Shown here in pieces: positions 51,309-59,050 of a DNA stretch of 64,000 bases. This stretch comes from Thiolapillus brandeum. GTDB lineage: Bacteria; Pseudomonadota; Gammaproteobacteria; Chromatiales; Chromatiaceae. Within the stretch, counting starts at the first letter, position 1; the number at the start of each line of letters is the position of its first letter. The position numbers and the translations under genes are program-made. The DNA is taken from NCBI RefSeq assembly GCF_000828615.1, contig NZ_AP012273.1, forward strand, positions 496,001-560,000, given 5' to 3'. Below the pieces are notes generated by a model. It was not told the DNA's origin, did not search any database, and saw nothing but the letters and a program-made list of their open reading frames with translations.

Positions 51309-51944
51309 ATGTTGGAAGTCATCGATTTGCAGTGCACCCGGGGTGATCGGCACCTGTTTTCAGGTGTTGACTTCACCCTGTCTGAAGGGGAGCTGCTGCA
51401 CCTGCATGGCCACAATGGCAGCGGCAAGACTACTCTTCTGCGTACCCTTTGCGGTCTGGTATCTCCCACGCAAGGCGAGGTGTGCTGGAGGGGAACCCCA
51501 ATTCGCAGGCAAAGAGATGAATACGCGGCTGAACTCCTTTACCTGGGACACAAGAACGGCCTGAAGGACGATCTCACCGGCATAGAGAACCTGTTGATGG
51601 CCTGCCGCATGTCCGGCCTGAAGGTAGCTGAAGATCAGGCATGGAATGTACTGGAGAAAATGGGATTGCGAGGGCATGAAGATCTGCCCGCACGGGTGTT
51701 GTCCCAGGGACAGCAAAAGCGCGTGGCCCTTGCCCGCCTGCTTCTGAGCAGGGCGCCTCTGTGGATTCTGGACGAACCCTTCGTGGGGCTGGATATTGCC
51801 GCAGTGGCCCTTCTGGAAAAGGTGGTGGCGGATCACGTGGCTGGTGGCGGCCTAGCGGTACTCACCACCCATCAGGAAGTGGCGTTGACCTCCGGCAAGG
51901 TGAAAAGGCTGCGCCTGGGCTGGAAGGAGGATGGCCATGTTTAG
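51309..51944 (+). CDS. ccmA: Haem exporter ATPase CcmA
   Basis: 211 residues. ABC ATPase with CcmA features: LEVIDLQCTRGDRHLFSGVDF, Walker A GHNGSGKTTLLRTLCGL, signature LSQGQQKRVALARL, Walker B LWILDEPFVGLD, and switch THQEV. Works with CcmB/C/D to release holo-CcmE. ATG 51309 is used; GTG 51294, in frame upstream, would add five residues. It starts the ccm operon 72 bases after the zinc permease gene. Confidence 0.93.
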   Translation: MLEVIDLQCTRGDRHLFSGVDFTLSEGELLHLHGHNGSGKTTLLRTLCGLVSPTQGEVCWRGTPIRRQRDEYAAELLYLGHKNGLKDDLTGIENLLMACRMSGLKVAEDQAWNVLEKMGLRGHEDLPARVLSQGQQKRVALARLLLSRAPLWILDEPFVGLDIAAVALLEKVVADHVAGGGLAVLTTHQEVALTSGKVKRLRLGWKEDGHV

Positions 51945-52605
51945 CGCTTTTCGCACCATCGTCGCCCGGGATCTGCTGCTGGCCATGCGCCGGCGTTCGG
52001 ATGTGCTCACCACCCTGTTCTTTTTCGTCATCGTGATCAGCCTGTTTCCTCTGGGTATCGGGCCGGAACTGAATACCCTGCGTCTCATCGCGCCCGGCGT
52101 ATTCTGGGTTGCGGCACTGCTGGCTTCCATGCTGGCCCTGGAAAAACTGTTTTTCGTGGATTACCAGGACGGCGCCCTGGAGCAGATGCTGCTCACCCCC
52201 CAGCCCTTGTCCATACTGGTGCTGGGCAAGGTATTTGCACATTGGCTGGTGACGGGGCTGCCTCTGGTGCTGCTTTCTCCCTTGCTGGGTCTGCAGTATG
52301 ATCTTTCCGGTGAAACCATTGCGGTCCTGATGTTCACCCTGCTCATCGGCACCCCGACCCTGGGCCTTATCGGTGCGATTGGGGCGGCCCTGACCCTCGG
52401 TATACGGGGTGGGGGTGTGCTGGTTTCCCTGCTGGTTCTGCCGTTGTATATTCCGGTGCTGATATTCGGGGCTGGTGCCGTCGAGGCGGAGGCATCCGGC
52501 CTGGGCGGTGCAGGTCACCTGTCCATGCTCGGGGCGATACTCCTGGTGTCCATTTTGGCGGCACCCCTGGCAACCGCGGCCGCTCTACGGATATCGGCAG
52601 AATGA
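51937..52605 (+). CDS. ccmB: Haem exporter permease CcmB
   Basis: 222-residue inner-membrane protein with six helices: FRTIVARDLLLAMRRRSDVLTTLFFFVIVISLFPLGIGPE at the N-terminus is characteristic, as is LMFTLLIGTPTLGLIGAIGAALTLGIRGGGVLVSLLVLPLYIPVLIFGAGAV. I use ATG 51937, six bases after AAGGAGG; ATG 51931 touches that site. It overlaps ccmA by eight bases. Confidence 0.94.
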   Translation: MFSAFRTIVARDLLLAMRRRSDVLTTLFFFVIVISLFPLGIGPELNTLRLIAPGVFWVAALLASMLALEKLFFVDYQDGALEQMLLTPQPLSILVLGKVFAHWLVTGLPLVLLSPLLGLQYDLSGETIAVLMFTLLIGTPTLGLIGAIGAALTLGIRGGGVLVSLLVLPLYIPVLIFGAGAVEAEASGLGGAGHLSMLGAILLVSILAAPLATAAALRISAE

Positions 52606-52925
52606 TTCCTGATAGGGTTGGCATTGTCCGAAAGAATCTGATGGATAGCATTGGCATGTTGAAAAAACGTCGCCATGGCTTTTTACCACCCGGGAATACC
52701 CGGGAAGGGGCTCGCTTTTCCTGCATTATCAATGGGCTGTGGTTATTGCTGATCGAATTCAGGAACTGTGAAGCAAATAATCAAGCAAGCAAACAAGCTG
52801 GTGAAAGTCGTTATTTTTCACCAACCAGTCAACGGCTTGTTGAAGTGCGGTCGGAATTTTGCCGTCTTTCCATGGTCACAAGATGAAACGCCTGAAAATA
52901 CAGGCATTTTCGTATGAGCAGATGA
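52606..52925 (+). other. 320-base non-coding gap inside the ccm operon
   Basis: Normally ccmB and ccmC are adjacent. Here the gap holds a degenerate hairpin related to the dispersed repeat (atgttgaaaaa at 52656-52666 and ggcttttt at 52677-52684), a cccggg palindrome pair (about 52689-52704) and an AT-rich part near 52770-52830 that could drive ccmC. The 94-residue frame from 52602 has no family character and no ribosome site. Confidence 0.6.
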
Positions 52926-53663
52926 ATGGTCAATATTTATAAGTTTTCCTCGCCGGCCACCTTTTATCCCCTGGCCGGGAAAATCGCCCGGATTTCCACC
53001 TGGATTGCGGTGGTTTTGCTGGCCATTGGCCTGTACATGAGCTTTTTCGTTGCGCCCACGGATTACAAGCAGGGTGAGGGTTACCGCATTATCTTCATTC
53101 ATGTGCCGGCTGCCTGGATGTCCATGTTCATCTACGTGGTCATGGCTTTTTGGGCCGGGGTGGGGCTGGTGTTCAATACCCGCCTGTCGTCCATGATGGC
53201 CCAGGCACTGGCTCCCACGGGGGCCATCATGACCTTTATTGCCCTGTGGACGGGGGCATTCTGGGGCAAGCCCATGTGGGGCGCCTGGTGGGTGTGGGAT
53301 GCCCGCCTCACCTCAGAGTTGATCCTGTTCTTCCTGTATATCGGTTTTATTGCGCTGCAGGGCGCCATCGATGACAACCGGCGGGCGGACAGGGCAGGTG
53401 CCGTGCTGTTGCTGGTGGGGGTGGTGAATATTCCCATTATCTATTTTTCGGTCAAATGGTGGAACACCCTGCATCAGGGAGCTTCCGTGAGTATCAAGAA
53501 CGGTTCCGCCATGGGCACAGTCATGCTGCAGACCATGCTTGTCATGAGTCTGGCCTTCTGGGCCTACAGTATTGCTGTGGCCCTGTACCGGGTGCGTTCC
53601 ATCATTCTCGAACGTGAAAAGGATGCCCGCTGGGTGTCGGAACTGCCGGAGATACGCCGATGA
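52926..53663 (+). CDS. ccmC: Haem handling protein CcmC
   Basis: 245 residues, six helices, with the tryptophan-rich WGKPMWGAWWVWDARLTSEL motif and flanking His ligands (HVPAAW; TLHQGASV) that hold haem for transfer to CcmE. The gene has CcmC length. It overlaps ccmD as ATGA; upstream is the unusual 320-base gap. Confidence 0.95.
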   Translation: MVNIYKFSSPATFYPLAGKIARISTWIAVVLLAIGLYMSFFVAPTDYKQGEGYRIIFIHVPAAWMSMFIYVVMAFWAGVGLVFNTRLSSMMAQALAPTGAIMTFIALWTGAFWGKPMWGAWWVWDARLTSELILFFLYIGFIALQGAIDDNRRADRAGAVLLLVGVVNIPIIYFSVKWWNTLHQGASVSIKNGSAMGTVMLQTMLVMSLAFWAYSIAVALYRVRSIILEREKDARWVSELPEIRR

Positions 53664-53836
53664 AATCCCTGTCGGAATTTTTCAATATGGGTGGCTATGC
53701 CCTCTATGTGTGGGGCTCCTTTGGGGTTACCGCTTTGCTGATGATCATTGAGCCTATTCTGGTTCATCAACGCCGCAAAGCTGTGATCCAGCGGATATCC
53801 CGCCTTATTCGAATCAAATCGGAGCAAAAATCATGA
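53660..53836 (+). CDS. ccmD: Haem exporter small protein CcmD
   Basis: 58 residues: a short cytoplasmic or periplasmic N-terminus (MKSLSEFFNMGGYALYVWGSFG), one membrane helix (VTALLMIIEPILV) and a basic tail (HQRRKAVIQRISRLIRIK). This is the normal CcmD, needed for release of holo-CcmE. Start overlaps the ccmC stop (ATGA) and its stop overlaps ccmE (ATGA). Confidence 0.93.
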   Translation: MKSLSEFFNMGGYALYVWGSFGVTALLMIIEPILVHQRRKAVIQRISRLIRIKSEQKS

Positions 53837-54294
53837 AAGCCAGACACAAGCGATTCGGCTTCCTGATCGTGGGACTGGTGGTGCTCGCTGCGGCGGCCTA
53901 CCTGGTATTCAATGCCTTGGGCAACAACTTGTCCTATTTCTTTTCGCCCACGGAGGTGGCAGAGAACAAGGCGCCTGCCAACCATCTCTTCAGGTTGGGT
54001 GGTCTGGTGCAGCCTGGCTCCCTGGAGCGGGGCGAAAAACTGACGGTTCATTTCGATATCACTGATAACCACCATACGGTCAAGGTGGCCTACACGGGTA
54101 TTCTTCCGGATCTGTTCAAGGAAGGGCAGGGTGTCATTGCCCAGGGGCGCATGGGGCCGGATGGTGTGTTCGTGGCCGAGGAAGTACTGGCCAAGCATGA
54201 TGAGAACTATATGCCGCCGGAAGTGGCGGATGCCCTGGAAAAAGGCCACCAGAAAGGTCTCGAGGCCATGGCCAAGGAGAATAAGCCGCTATGA
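53833..54294 (+). CDS. ccmE: Haem chaperone CcmE
   Basis: 153 residues; one N-terminal membrane helix, then an OB-fold. The haem-binding motif HDENY is seen with the covalent His at residue 122 and Tyr at 126, in VLAKHDENYMPPEV. It carries haem from CcmC to CcmF. Start overlaps ccmD. Confidence 0.97.
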   Translation: MKARHKRFGFLIVGLVVLAAAAYLVFNALGNNLSYFFSPTEVAENKAPANHLFRLGGLVQPGSLERGEKLTVHFDITDNHHTVKVAYTGILPDLFKEGQGVIAQGRMGPDGVFVAEEVLAKHDENYMPPEVADALEKGHQKGLEAMAKENKPL

Positions 54295-56246
54295 TTCCCG
54301 AGATCGGACATTTTGCCCTGATACTGGCTCTGGTCGTGGCTCTGGTACAGGCCATTCTGCCTTTGGCAGGCGCGCAGAAAGGGATTGCTTCCTGGGTGGC
54401 TATCGCCAAACCGGCAGCCCGCCTGCAGTTCCTGTTCCTGGCCGTTTCCTTTGGCTGTCTGACCTGGAGTTTCATGCAGAGTGATTTTTCCGTGCTCTAT
54501 GTGGCTTCCAACTCCAATACGGCCCTGCCGGATATCTACAAGATTTCCGGTGTCTGGGGGGCTCATGAAGGCTCCCTGCTGCTATGGGCTCTGATCCTGT
54601 CCCTATGGACCACAGGGGTCACTCTGTTCGGTCGTTCCATTCCTCCGGTGATGATGGCCCGGGTGCTGGGCATCCTGGGGCTGGTGTCCATTGGTTTCCT
54701 GGCCTTCATGCTGTTCACTTCCAATCCTTTTGATCGTCTCATGCCGCCTGCGCCCGAGGGCCGGGATCTCAACCCATTGTTGCAGGATCCGGGGCTGGCC
54801 ATTCATCCGCCCATGCTCTACATGGGATATGTCGGTTTTGCCATTCCCTTTGCCTTTGCTTTGGCAGCCATGCTGGGGGGGCGACTGGATGCCGCCTGGG
54901 CGCGCTGGTCGCGACCCTGGACCCAGATCGCCTGGGTGTTCCTGACTCTGGGTATCGCTTTGGGCTCCTGGTGGGCCTATTACGAACTGGGCTGGGGTGG
55001 CTGGTGGTTCTGGGATCCGGTCGAGAATGCCTCTTTCATGCCCTGGCTGGTGGGTACGGCTCTGATGCACTCCCTGGCGGTGACGGAAAAGCGTGGCGCC
55101 TTCAAGGCCTGGACGGTGCTGTTGGCCATCTTTGCATTCTCCCTGAGTCTGCTGGGCACTTTCCTGGTGCGTTCCGGGGTGTTGACCTCGGTACATGCTT
55201 TTGCGTCTGATCCGTCCCGGGGGCTGTTTATTCTGTTCTTCCTCGTTGCGGTGGTGGGCGGATCCCTGACTCTGTATGCCTTGCGGGCTTCCAGCATTCG
55301 CAGTTATGTGCGGTTTGACCTGGTATCCCGGGAAACCGCTCTTCTTCTCAACAACGTCATTCTGGTAGTCACCTGCGCCGCCATACTGTTGGGTACCCTG
55401 TATCCTCTGCTTATGGATGCCCTGGGTGTAGGCAAGATTTCCGTAGGCCCACCCTATTTCAATATTGTGTTCATTCCCCTGACCGTTCCTCTGGTGGTTT
55501 TGATGGGAGTCGGCACCCTGGCGCGCTGGAAGAAAGACAGCTTCAGCAATATCTGGCCGAAGATTCGCGTAGCCCTGGTGGCGAGCCTGGTTTTTGGCGT
55601 GCTGTTTCCCATGGTGGTGATGCAGCAGTTCAGCTGGCAGGCTGCCCTGGGCATGACCTTGGCCTTCTGGGTATTCTTTACGACTTTGAAAACGCTTAAG
55701 GAACAATCCCGGGGCCGTGGGCTCGGGGGGCTTTCCCTGTCCCAGTGGGGTATGACTTTTGGGCACACGGGTATTGCGGTGTTCATTGTGGGTATAACCC
55801 TGACGTCTCTTTACAGTACGGAAAAGGATCTGCGCCTGGAGTTGGGCGAAACCCTGGAAATGGGCGGCTATGAATTCACCTTTAAAGGTGCCACCCATCT
55901 CAAGGGACCCAACTATGAGGGAGACCGTGGCGAAGTGGTCATTACCCGGGAAGGTGAACGCATTACCGTGCTTTACCCGGAAAAACGCAATTATCGCTCC
56001 GGCATGCCCATGACCGAGGCGGGCATCGATGCCGGACTCACCCGGGATTTGTTCGTGGCCATGGGCGAACCTCTGGGCGACAAGGGTGCCTGGAGCGTAC
56101 GCATCTATCACAAACCCTATGTGCGCTGGATCTGGCTGGGGGCAATCATCATGGCCCTGGGCGGCATATTCTCCGCCTCTGACAGACGCTACCGGGTGCT
56201 GGCGCGCCGTGCTGCCCTGGCGAACAAGGCAGGAGTAACAGTATGA
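54291..56246 (+). CDS. ccmF: Haem lyase subunit CcmF
   Basis: 651-residue membrane protein with about 14 helices. WGGWWFWDPVEN at about 235-246 is the tryptophan-rich haem motif; the N-terminus IPEIGHFALILALVVAL and the region SVWGAHEGSLLLWALIL-like (SGVWGAHEGSLLLWALI) are typical. It joins haem to apocytochromes with CcmG/H. Starts as ATGA over ccmE; stop overlaps ccmG by four bases. Confidence 0.97.
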   Translation: MIPEIGHFALILALVVALVQAILPLAGAQKGIASWVAIAKPAARLQFLFLAVSFGCLTWSFMQSDFSVLYVASNSNTALPDIYKISGVWGAHEGSLLLWALILSLWTTGVTLFGRSIPPVMMARVLGILGLVSIGFLAFMLFTSNPFDRLMPPAPEGRDLNPLLQDPGLAIHPPMLYMGYVGFAIPFAFALAAMLGGRLDAAWARWSRPWTQIAWVFLTLGIALGSWWAYYELGWGGWWFWDPVENASFMPWLVGTALMHSLAVTEKRGAFKAWTVLLAIFAFSLSLLGTFLVRSGVLTSVHAFASDPSRGLFILFFLVAVVGGSLTLYALRASSIRSYVRFDLVSRETALLLNNVILVVTCAAILLGTLYPLLMDALGVGKISVGPPYFNIVFIPLTVPLVVLMGVGTLARWKKDSFSNIWPKIRVALVASLVFGVLFPMVVMQQFSWQAALGMTLAFWVFFTTLKTLKEQSRGRGLGGLSLSQWGMTFGHTGIAVFIVGITLTSLYSTEKDLRLELGETLEMGGYEFTFKGATHLKGPNYEGDRGEVVITREGERITVLYPEKRNYRSGMPMTEAGIDAGLTRDLFVAMGEPLGDKGAWSVRIYHKPYVRWIWLGAIIMALGGIFSASDRRYRVLARRAALANKAGVTV

Positions 56247-56794
56247 GCAAGAATCGCGCATTCATTCCCCTGCTGGTTTTCCTCGCCCTGGCCGGATTGT
56301 TCTACTTTGTTCTCATGCAGATGAACAAGGGGGAATACAATCCACGGGATATTCCCACGGAATTCATTGGCCGTCAGGCGCCTTCCATTGATTTGCCCAA
56401 CCTGCTCGATGCCAATGACCGGGTCAACAGCAATGACTATGCGGGTAAGGTCTGGCTGCTCAACGTCTGGGGAACCTGGTGCCCGGAATGCTGGAAGGAA
56501 CATCCCTACCTGTTGGAACTCAAGCGCCAGGGAATTCCCATCGTGGGTGTGGACTGGCGGGACGAGGCAGCTGAGGCTATAGCTTTCCTTAAGCAAAAGG
56601 GCAATCCCTTTGCGGAAGTGGGCTTCGATCCCAAGAGTGATGCCGCCATTGACTGGGGAGTGTACGGAGCACCTGAAACCTTCCTCATCGATGCCCAGGG
56701 CGTCATCCGGGAAAAACATGCCGGGGCGCTCTATCCCCAGGTCTGGCAGGAAAAGTTCGCCCGGTATTTTCAGTCGTCCGGATCAGCGGAGTAA
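56243..56794 (+). CDS. ccmG: Thiol-disulfide oxidoreductase CcmG (DsbE)
   Basis: 183 residues. Membrane anchor (residues 5-27), then a TlpA-fold with WGTWCPECWKEHPYL (Cys80, Cys83) and the acidic loop typical of CcmG; GAPETFLIDAQGVI holds the cis-Pro side. It keeps the apocytochrome CxxCH cysteines reduced. Overlaps ccmF. Confidence 0.96.
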   Translation: MSKNRAFIPLLVFLALAGLFYFVLMQMNKGEYNPRDIPTEFIGRQAPSIDLPNLLDANDRVNSNDYAGKVWLLNVWGTWCPECWKEHPYLLELKRQGIPIVGVDWRDEAAEAIAFLKQKGNPFAEVGFDPKSDAAIDWGVYGAPETFLIDAQGVIREKHAGALYPQVWQEKFARYFQSSGSAE

Positions 56795-56797
56795 GAC

Positions 56798-57322
56798 ATG
56801 ACTCGTAGCTTTCACAGGGCATTCGGCCTTGTCGTAATGTTGTTGTTCAGTGCCGCAGGCCTGGCGCGTATCGACACCTACCAGTTCTCCGATCCCCAAC
56901 AGGAGGATCTGTATCATGAACTGACCCAGGAACTGCGTTGTCTGGTGTGCCAAAACCAGAACATTGCAGATTCCAATGCAGAACTGGCCAAGGATTTGAG
57001 GCGCAAAACCTATCAGATGGTCATCAAGGGTCAGGACAAGGATCAGATCGTGGACTACATGGTGAGGCGCTATGGCGACTTTGTCATGTACAAGCCGCCG
57101 TTCAAGACCAGTACTCTGGTTTTATGGTTGGGGCCAGTGATCATCCTGGTGCTGGGAGTGATTGTGCTGATTCGTATTATCCGCCGTCGTCCGGCTACCA
57201 CGGAACCCTTGCTGTCGGACGAACAGCGTGAGCGGGCGGAGAAACTTCTGGAGGGGCAGGACGACACTTCTGCTACAGAAGACAAAGACAAAGACAAAGA
57301 TTCCGATGGGGATAAAGAATGA
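56798..57322 (+). CDS. ccmH: Cytochrome c maturation protein CcmH
   Basis: 174 residues, signal peptide, LRCLVCQNQNIADSNAELA with redox pair Cys48/Cys51, one membrane helix (TLVLWLGPVIILVLGVIVLI), then an acidic, Lys/Asp-rich cytoplasmic tail with a DKDK repeat. It binds apocytochromes for CcmF. Overlaps ccmI as ATGA, three bases after ccmG. Confidence 0.96.
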   Translation: MTRSFHRAFGLVVMLLFSAAGLARIDTYQFSDPQQEDLYHELTQELRCLVCQNQNIADSNAELAKDLRRKTYQMVIKGQDKDQIVDYMVRRYGDFVMYKPPFKTSTLVLWLGPVIILVLGVIVLIRIIRRRPATTEPLLSDEQRERAEKLLEGQDDTSATEDKDKDKDSDGDKE

Positions 57323-58593
57323 CTTTCTGGACAATCGTTGCCCTGATGACGGGGCTGGGCGTGGCAGTGCTGGTTTTTGTACTGCTGCGTAAACGCCCCG
57401 AGATCACTGATAACCTGCGTGCACAGAACCTCATTCTGGCCAGGGAGAAACTGGCGGAGCTCGATCAGGAAAGAGCCGCAGGCAACCTCGATGAAGAAAC
57501 CTATGCCCAGGCCAGGGAAGAGCTGGAAACCGGGTTGCTGGAAGATACCGAAGGTGAAGATGCGGTTGCCCGGGTACGGCCCGCCAGTGCCCGGGCGGCT
57601 GCGGTCGCCATTGTCCTTCTGGTTCCGTTATTGAGTATTGGTTTGTATATGAAGCTGGGTGCTCCCCAGTTGCTCGGGATGAATGGCGTTCCTGGTGCCC
57701 CCAGTCCTCATCAGGCGAATGGCAAGGCCATGAGCATGGAAGAGGCGCTGGCAAAGCTGGAACAGAAATTGAAAGAGAATCCCGAGGACGCGGAAGGCTG
57801 GTTCATGTTGGGCCGTGTCTATCAGTCCATGAACCGCTATGCGGATGCGGTCAAAGCCTACGAAAAGCTGGCTGCCCTGACGGACAATCACCCCCAGGCC
57901 CTGATCGCCCTGGCCGATTCTTTGGCCATGGTTCAGGGTGGAAAGTTGAGTGGACGTCCCTATGAGCTGGTGCGCCAGGCCCTGGATAAAGCCCCGGATG
58001 ACCCGACTGCCTTATGGTTGGCGGGGCAGGGCGCCCTGGAAGGGGGAGACTATCAGAACGCCATCTACTACTGGCGTCAGGCAGAAGCAGGCCTGGCGGA
58101 GAAACCTGACTATGTTCAGGAACTCCGCTCTCTGATTCTGCAGGCAAAGACAGCAGCGGCCAAGGCCGGGGTGACCGTGGAAGATCCCGGGTCTGCCGTG
58201 GCGATTACCGGAACGGATATGCCTACACAGCAGCCAGCCAGTGCCGGTTCCGGCATTTCGTTGAAGATTCGCCTGAGTCCTGAGCTCAAGGACAAAACCA
58301 GTCCCGGGGATCGTTTGTTTGTGTTTGCCAAGCAGGTTGGCGGACGTCCCATGCCGGTGGCGGCCATCCGTCTTACGGCGGGGGATCTGCCCGCGGAACT
58401 CACTCTGGATGACAGCAACATGCTGCAGCCGGGCAGCAAACTGTCGGACTATCCGCAACTCAAGCTGGCGGCGCGTATTGCCAAGGGCAATCAGCCCATG
58501 GCCTCCCGTGGTGACTTGCAGAGCGCCGAAGTGGTTGTGGACGTAAACTCCGGGAAGCCGGTGGAACTGGTGATCGATCAAGTCGTACCCTGA
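57319..58593 (+). CDS. ccmI: Cytochrome c maturation protein CcmI
   Basis: 424 residues. Two N-terminal membrane helices (about 5-22 and 94-113), a heptad region between, then TPR repeats (EDAEGWFMLGRVYQSMNRYADAVKAYEKLAAL...PDDPTALWLAGQGALEGGDYQNAIYYWRQ) and a periplasmic C-terminal domain (ISLKIRLSPELKDKTSPGDRLFVFAKQVGGRPMPVAAIRL). CcmI binds the C-terminus of apocytochromes and CcmH. Last gene of the ccm operon. Confidence 0.95.
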   Translation: MTFWTIVALMTGLGVAVLVFVLLRKRPEITDNLRAQNLILAREKLAELDQERAAGNLDEETYAQAREELETGLLEDTEGEDAVARVRPASARAAAVAIVLLVPLLSIGLYMKLGAPQLLGMNGVPGAPSPHQANGKAMSMEEALAKLEQKLKENPEDAEGWFMLGRVYQSMNRYADAVKAYEKLAALTDNHPQALIALADSLAMVQGGKLSGRPYELVRQALDKAPDDPTALWLAGQGALEGGDYQNAIYYWRQAEAGLAEKPDYVQELRSLILQAKTAAAKAGVTVEDPGSAVAITGTDMPTQQPASAGSGISLKIRLSPELKDKTSPGDRLFVFAKQVGGRPMPVAAIRLTAGDLPAELTLDDSNMLQPGSKLSDYPQLKLAARIAKGNQPMASRGDLQSAEVVVDVNSGKPVELVIDQVVP

Positions 58594-58615
58594 TCCTTCC
58601 TTAATCTCGATTCGC

Positions 58616-58651
58616 CCGGCCTGCCCTTGAGGGGGTAGAGCCGGTTTTTTT
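58616..58651 (+). terminator. Terminator after ccmI
   Basis: Stem ccggc (58616-58620) with gccgg (58640-58644), inner ctgccc/gggtag pairing, followed by a T7 run. Closes the ccm operon. Confidence 0.7.
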
Positions 58652-58733
58652 GTGTTTCCATTTCATAGCTTGGAGTGATTGGCGTGGCATTCTCTGTTGG
58701 GCGGGGATCATGTTGCCTTGTTATTCTTCTAAA

Positions 58734-58752
58734 TTGATATAAAATATATCAA
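58734..58752 (+). promoter_or_regulatory. Perfect inverted repeat, candidate XRE operator
   Basis: TTGATATA (58734-58741), spacer AAA, TATATCAA (58745-58752). It lies 44 bases before the XRE gene start in an AT-rich stretch that can serve as a -10 region. This is a typical size and place for an autoregulatory operator of a small XRE protein. Confidence 0.7.
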
Positions 58753-58796
58753 CTTATATATATTTGTTTCTTTCTGGCAAGCGGGATTCTTTGGCG

Positions 58797-59048
58797 ATGA
58801 TTAGTGGTGCCCAACTGCGTGCGGCTCGCGCTCTACTGGATATGGACAGGAAAACCCTGGCTGAGCTGTCGGGGGTATCCCTGCCGACCATACAGCGCAT
58901 GGAGTCCGCCAATGGTGTGGTCGGTGGTACGGTGGACACCCTGGTCAAGGTAGTAGAGGCTCTGGAACAGGCCGGGGTTGAACTGATTGCCGAAGATGCG
59001 CCCAGTCAGGCTTGTGGCCGCGGGGTGCGCCTGAAGTGCCGGGCCTGA
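58797..59048 (+). CDS. Small XRE-family helix-turn-helix regulator
   Basis: 83 residues with a helix-turn-helix at about 5-60 (QLRAARALLDMDRKTLAELSGVSLPTIQRMESANGVVGG...LVKVVEALEQAGVELI). The tail ends in RGVRLKCRA. Start at ATG 58797 is chosen because upstream codons (from 58764) are only promoter-like sequence. The next gene starts two bases later, so it is co-transcribed with hyfB and may regulate the complex. Resembles antitoxin-like regulators, but no toxin gene is near. Confidence 0.85.
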   Translation: MISGAQLRAARALLDMDRKTLAELSGVSLPTIQRMESANGVVGGTVDTLVKVVEALEQAGVELIAEDAPSQACGRGVRLKCRA

Positions 59049-59050
59049 GT

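Noticed and set aside
51309-51944. Reading this ATPase as the missing ZnuC of the zinc cluster
   Set aside because: Its sequence (N-terminus and LSQGQQKRVALARL) and its overlap with ccmB identify CcmA.
52602-52886. 94-codon open frame between ccmB and ccmC
   Set aside because: No ribosome site, no family character; starts inside the end of ccmB and contains repeat-like sequence.
58797-59048. Antitoxin of a toxin-antitoxin pair
   Set aside because: No small toxin gene on either side; the next gene is hyfB.
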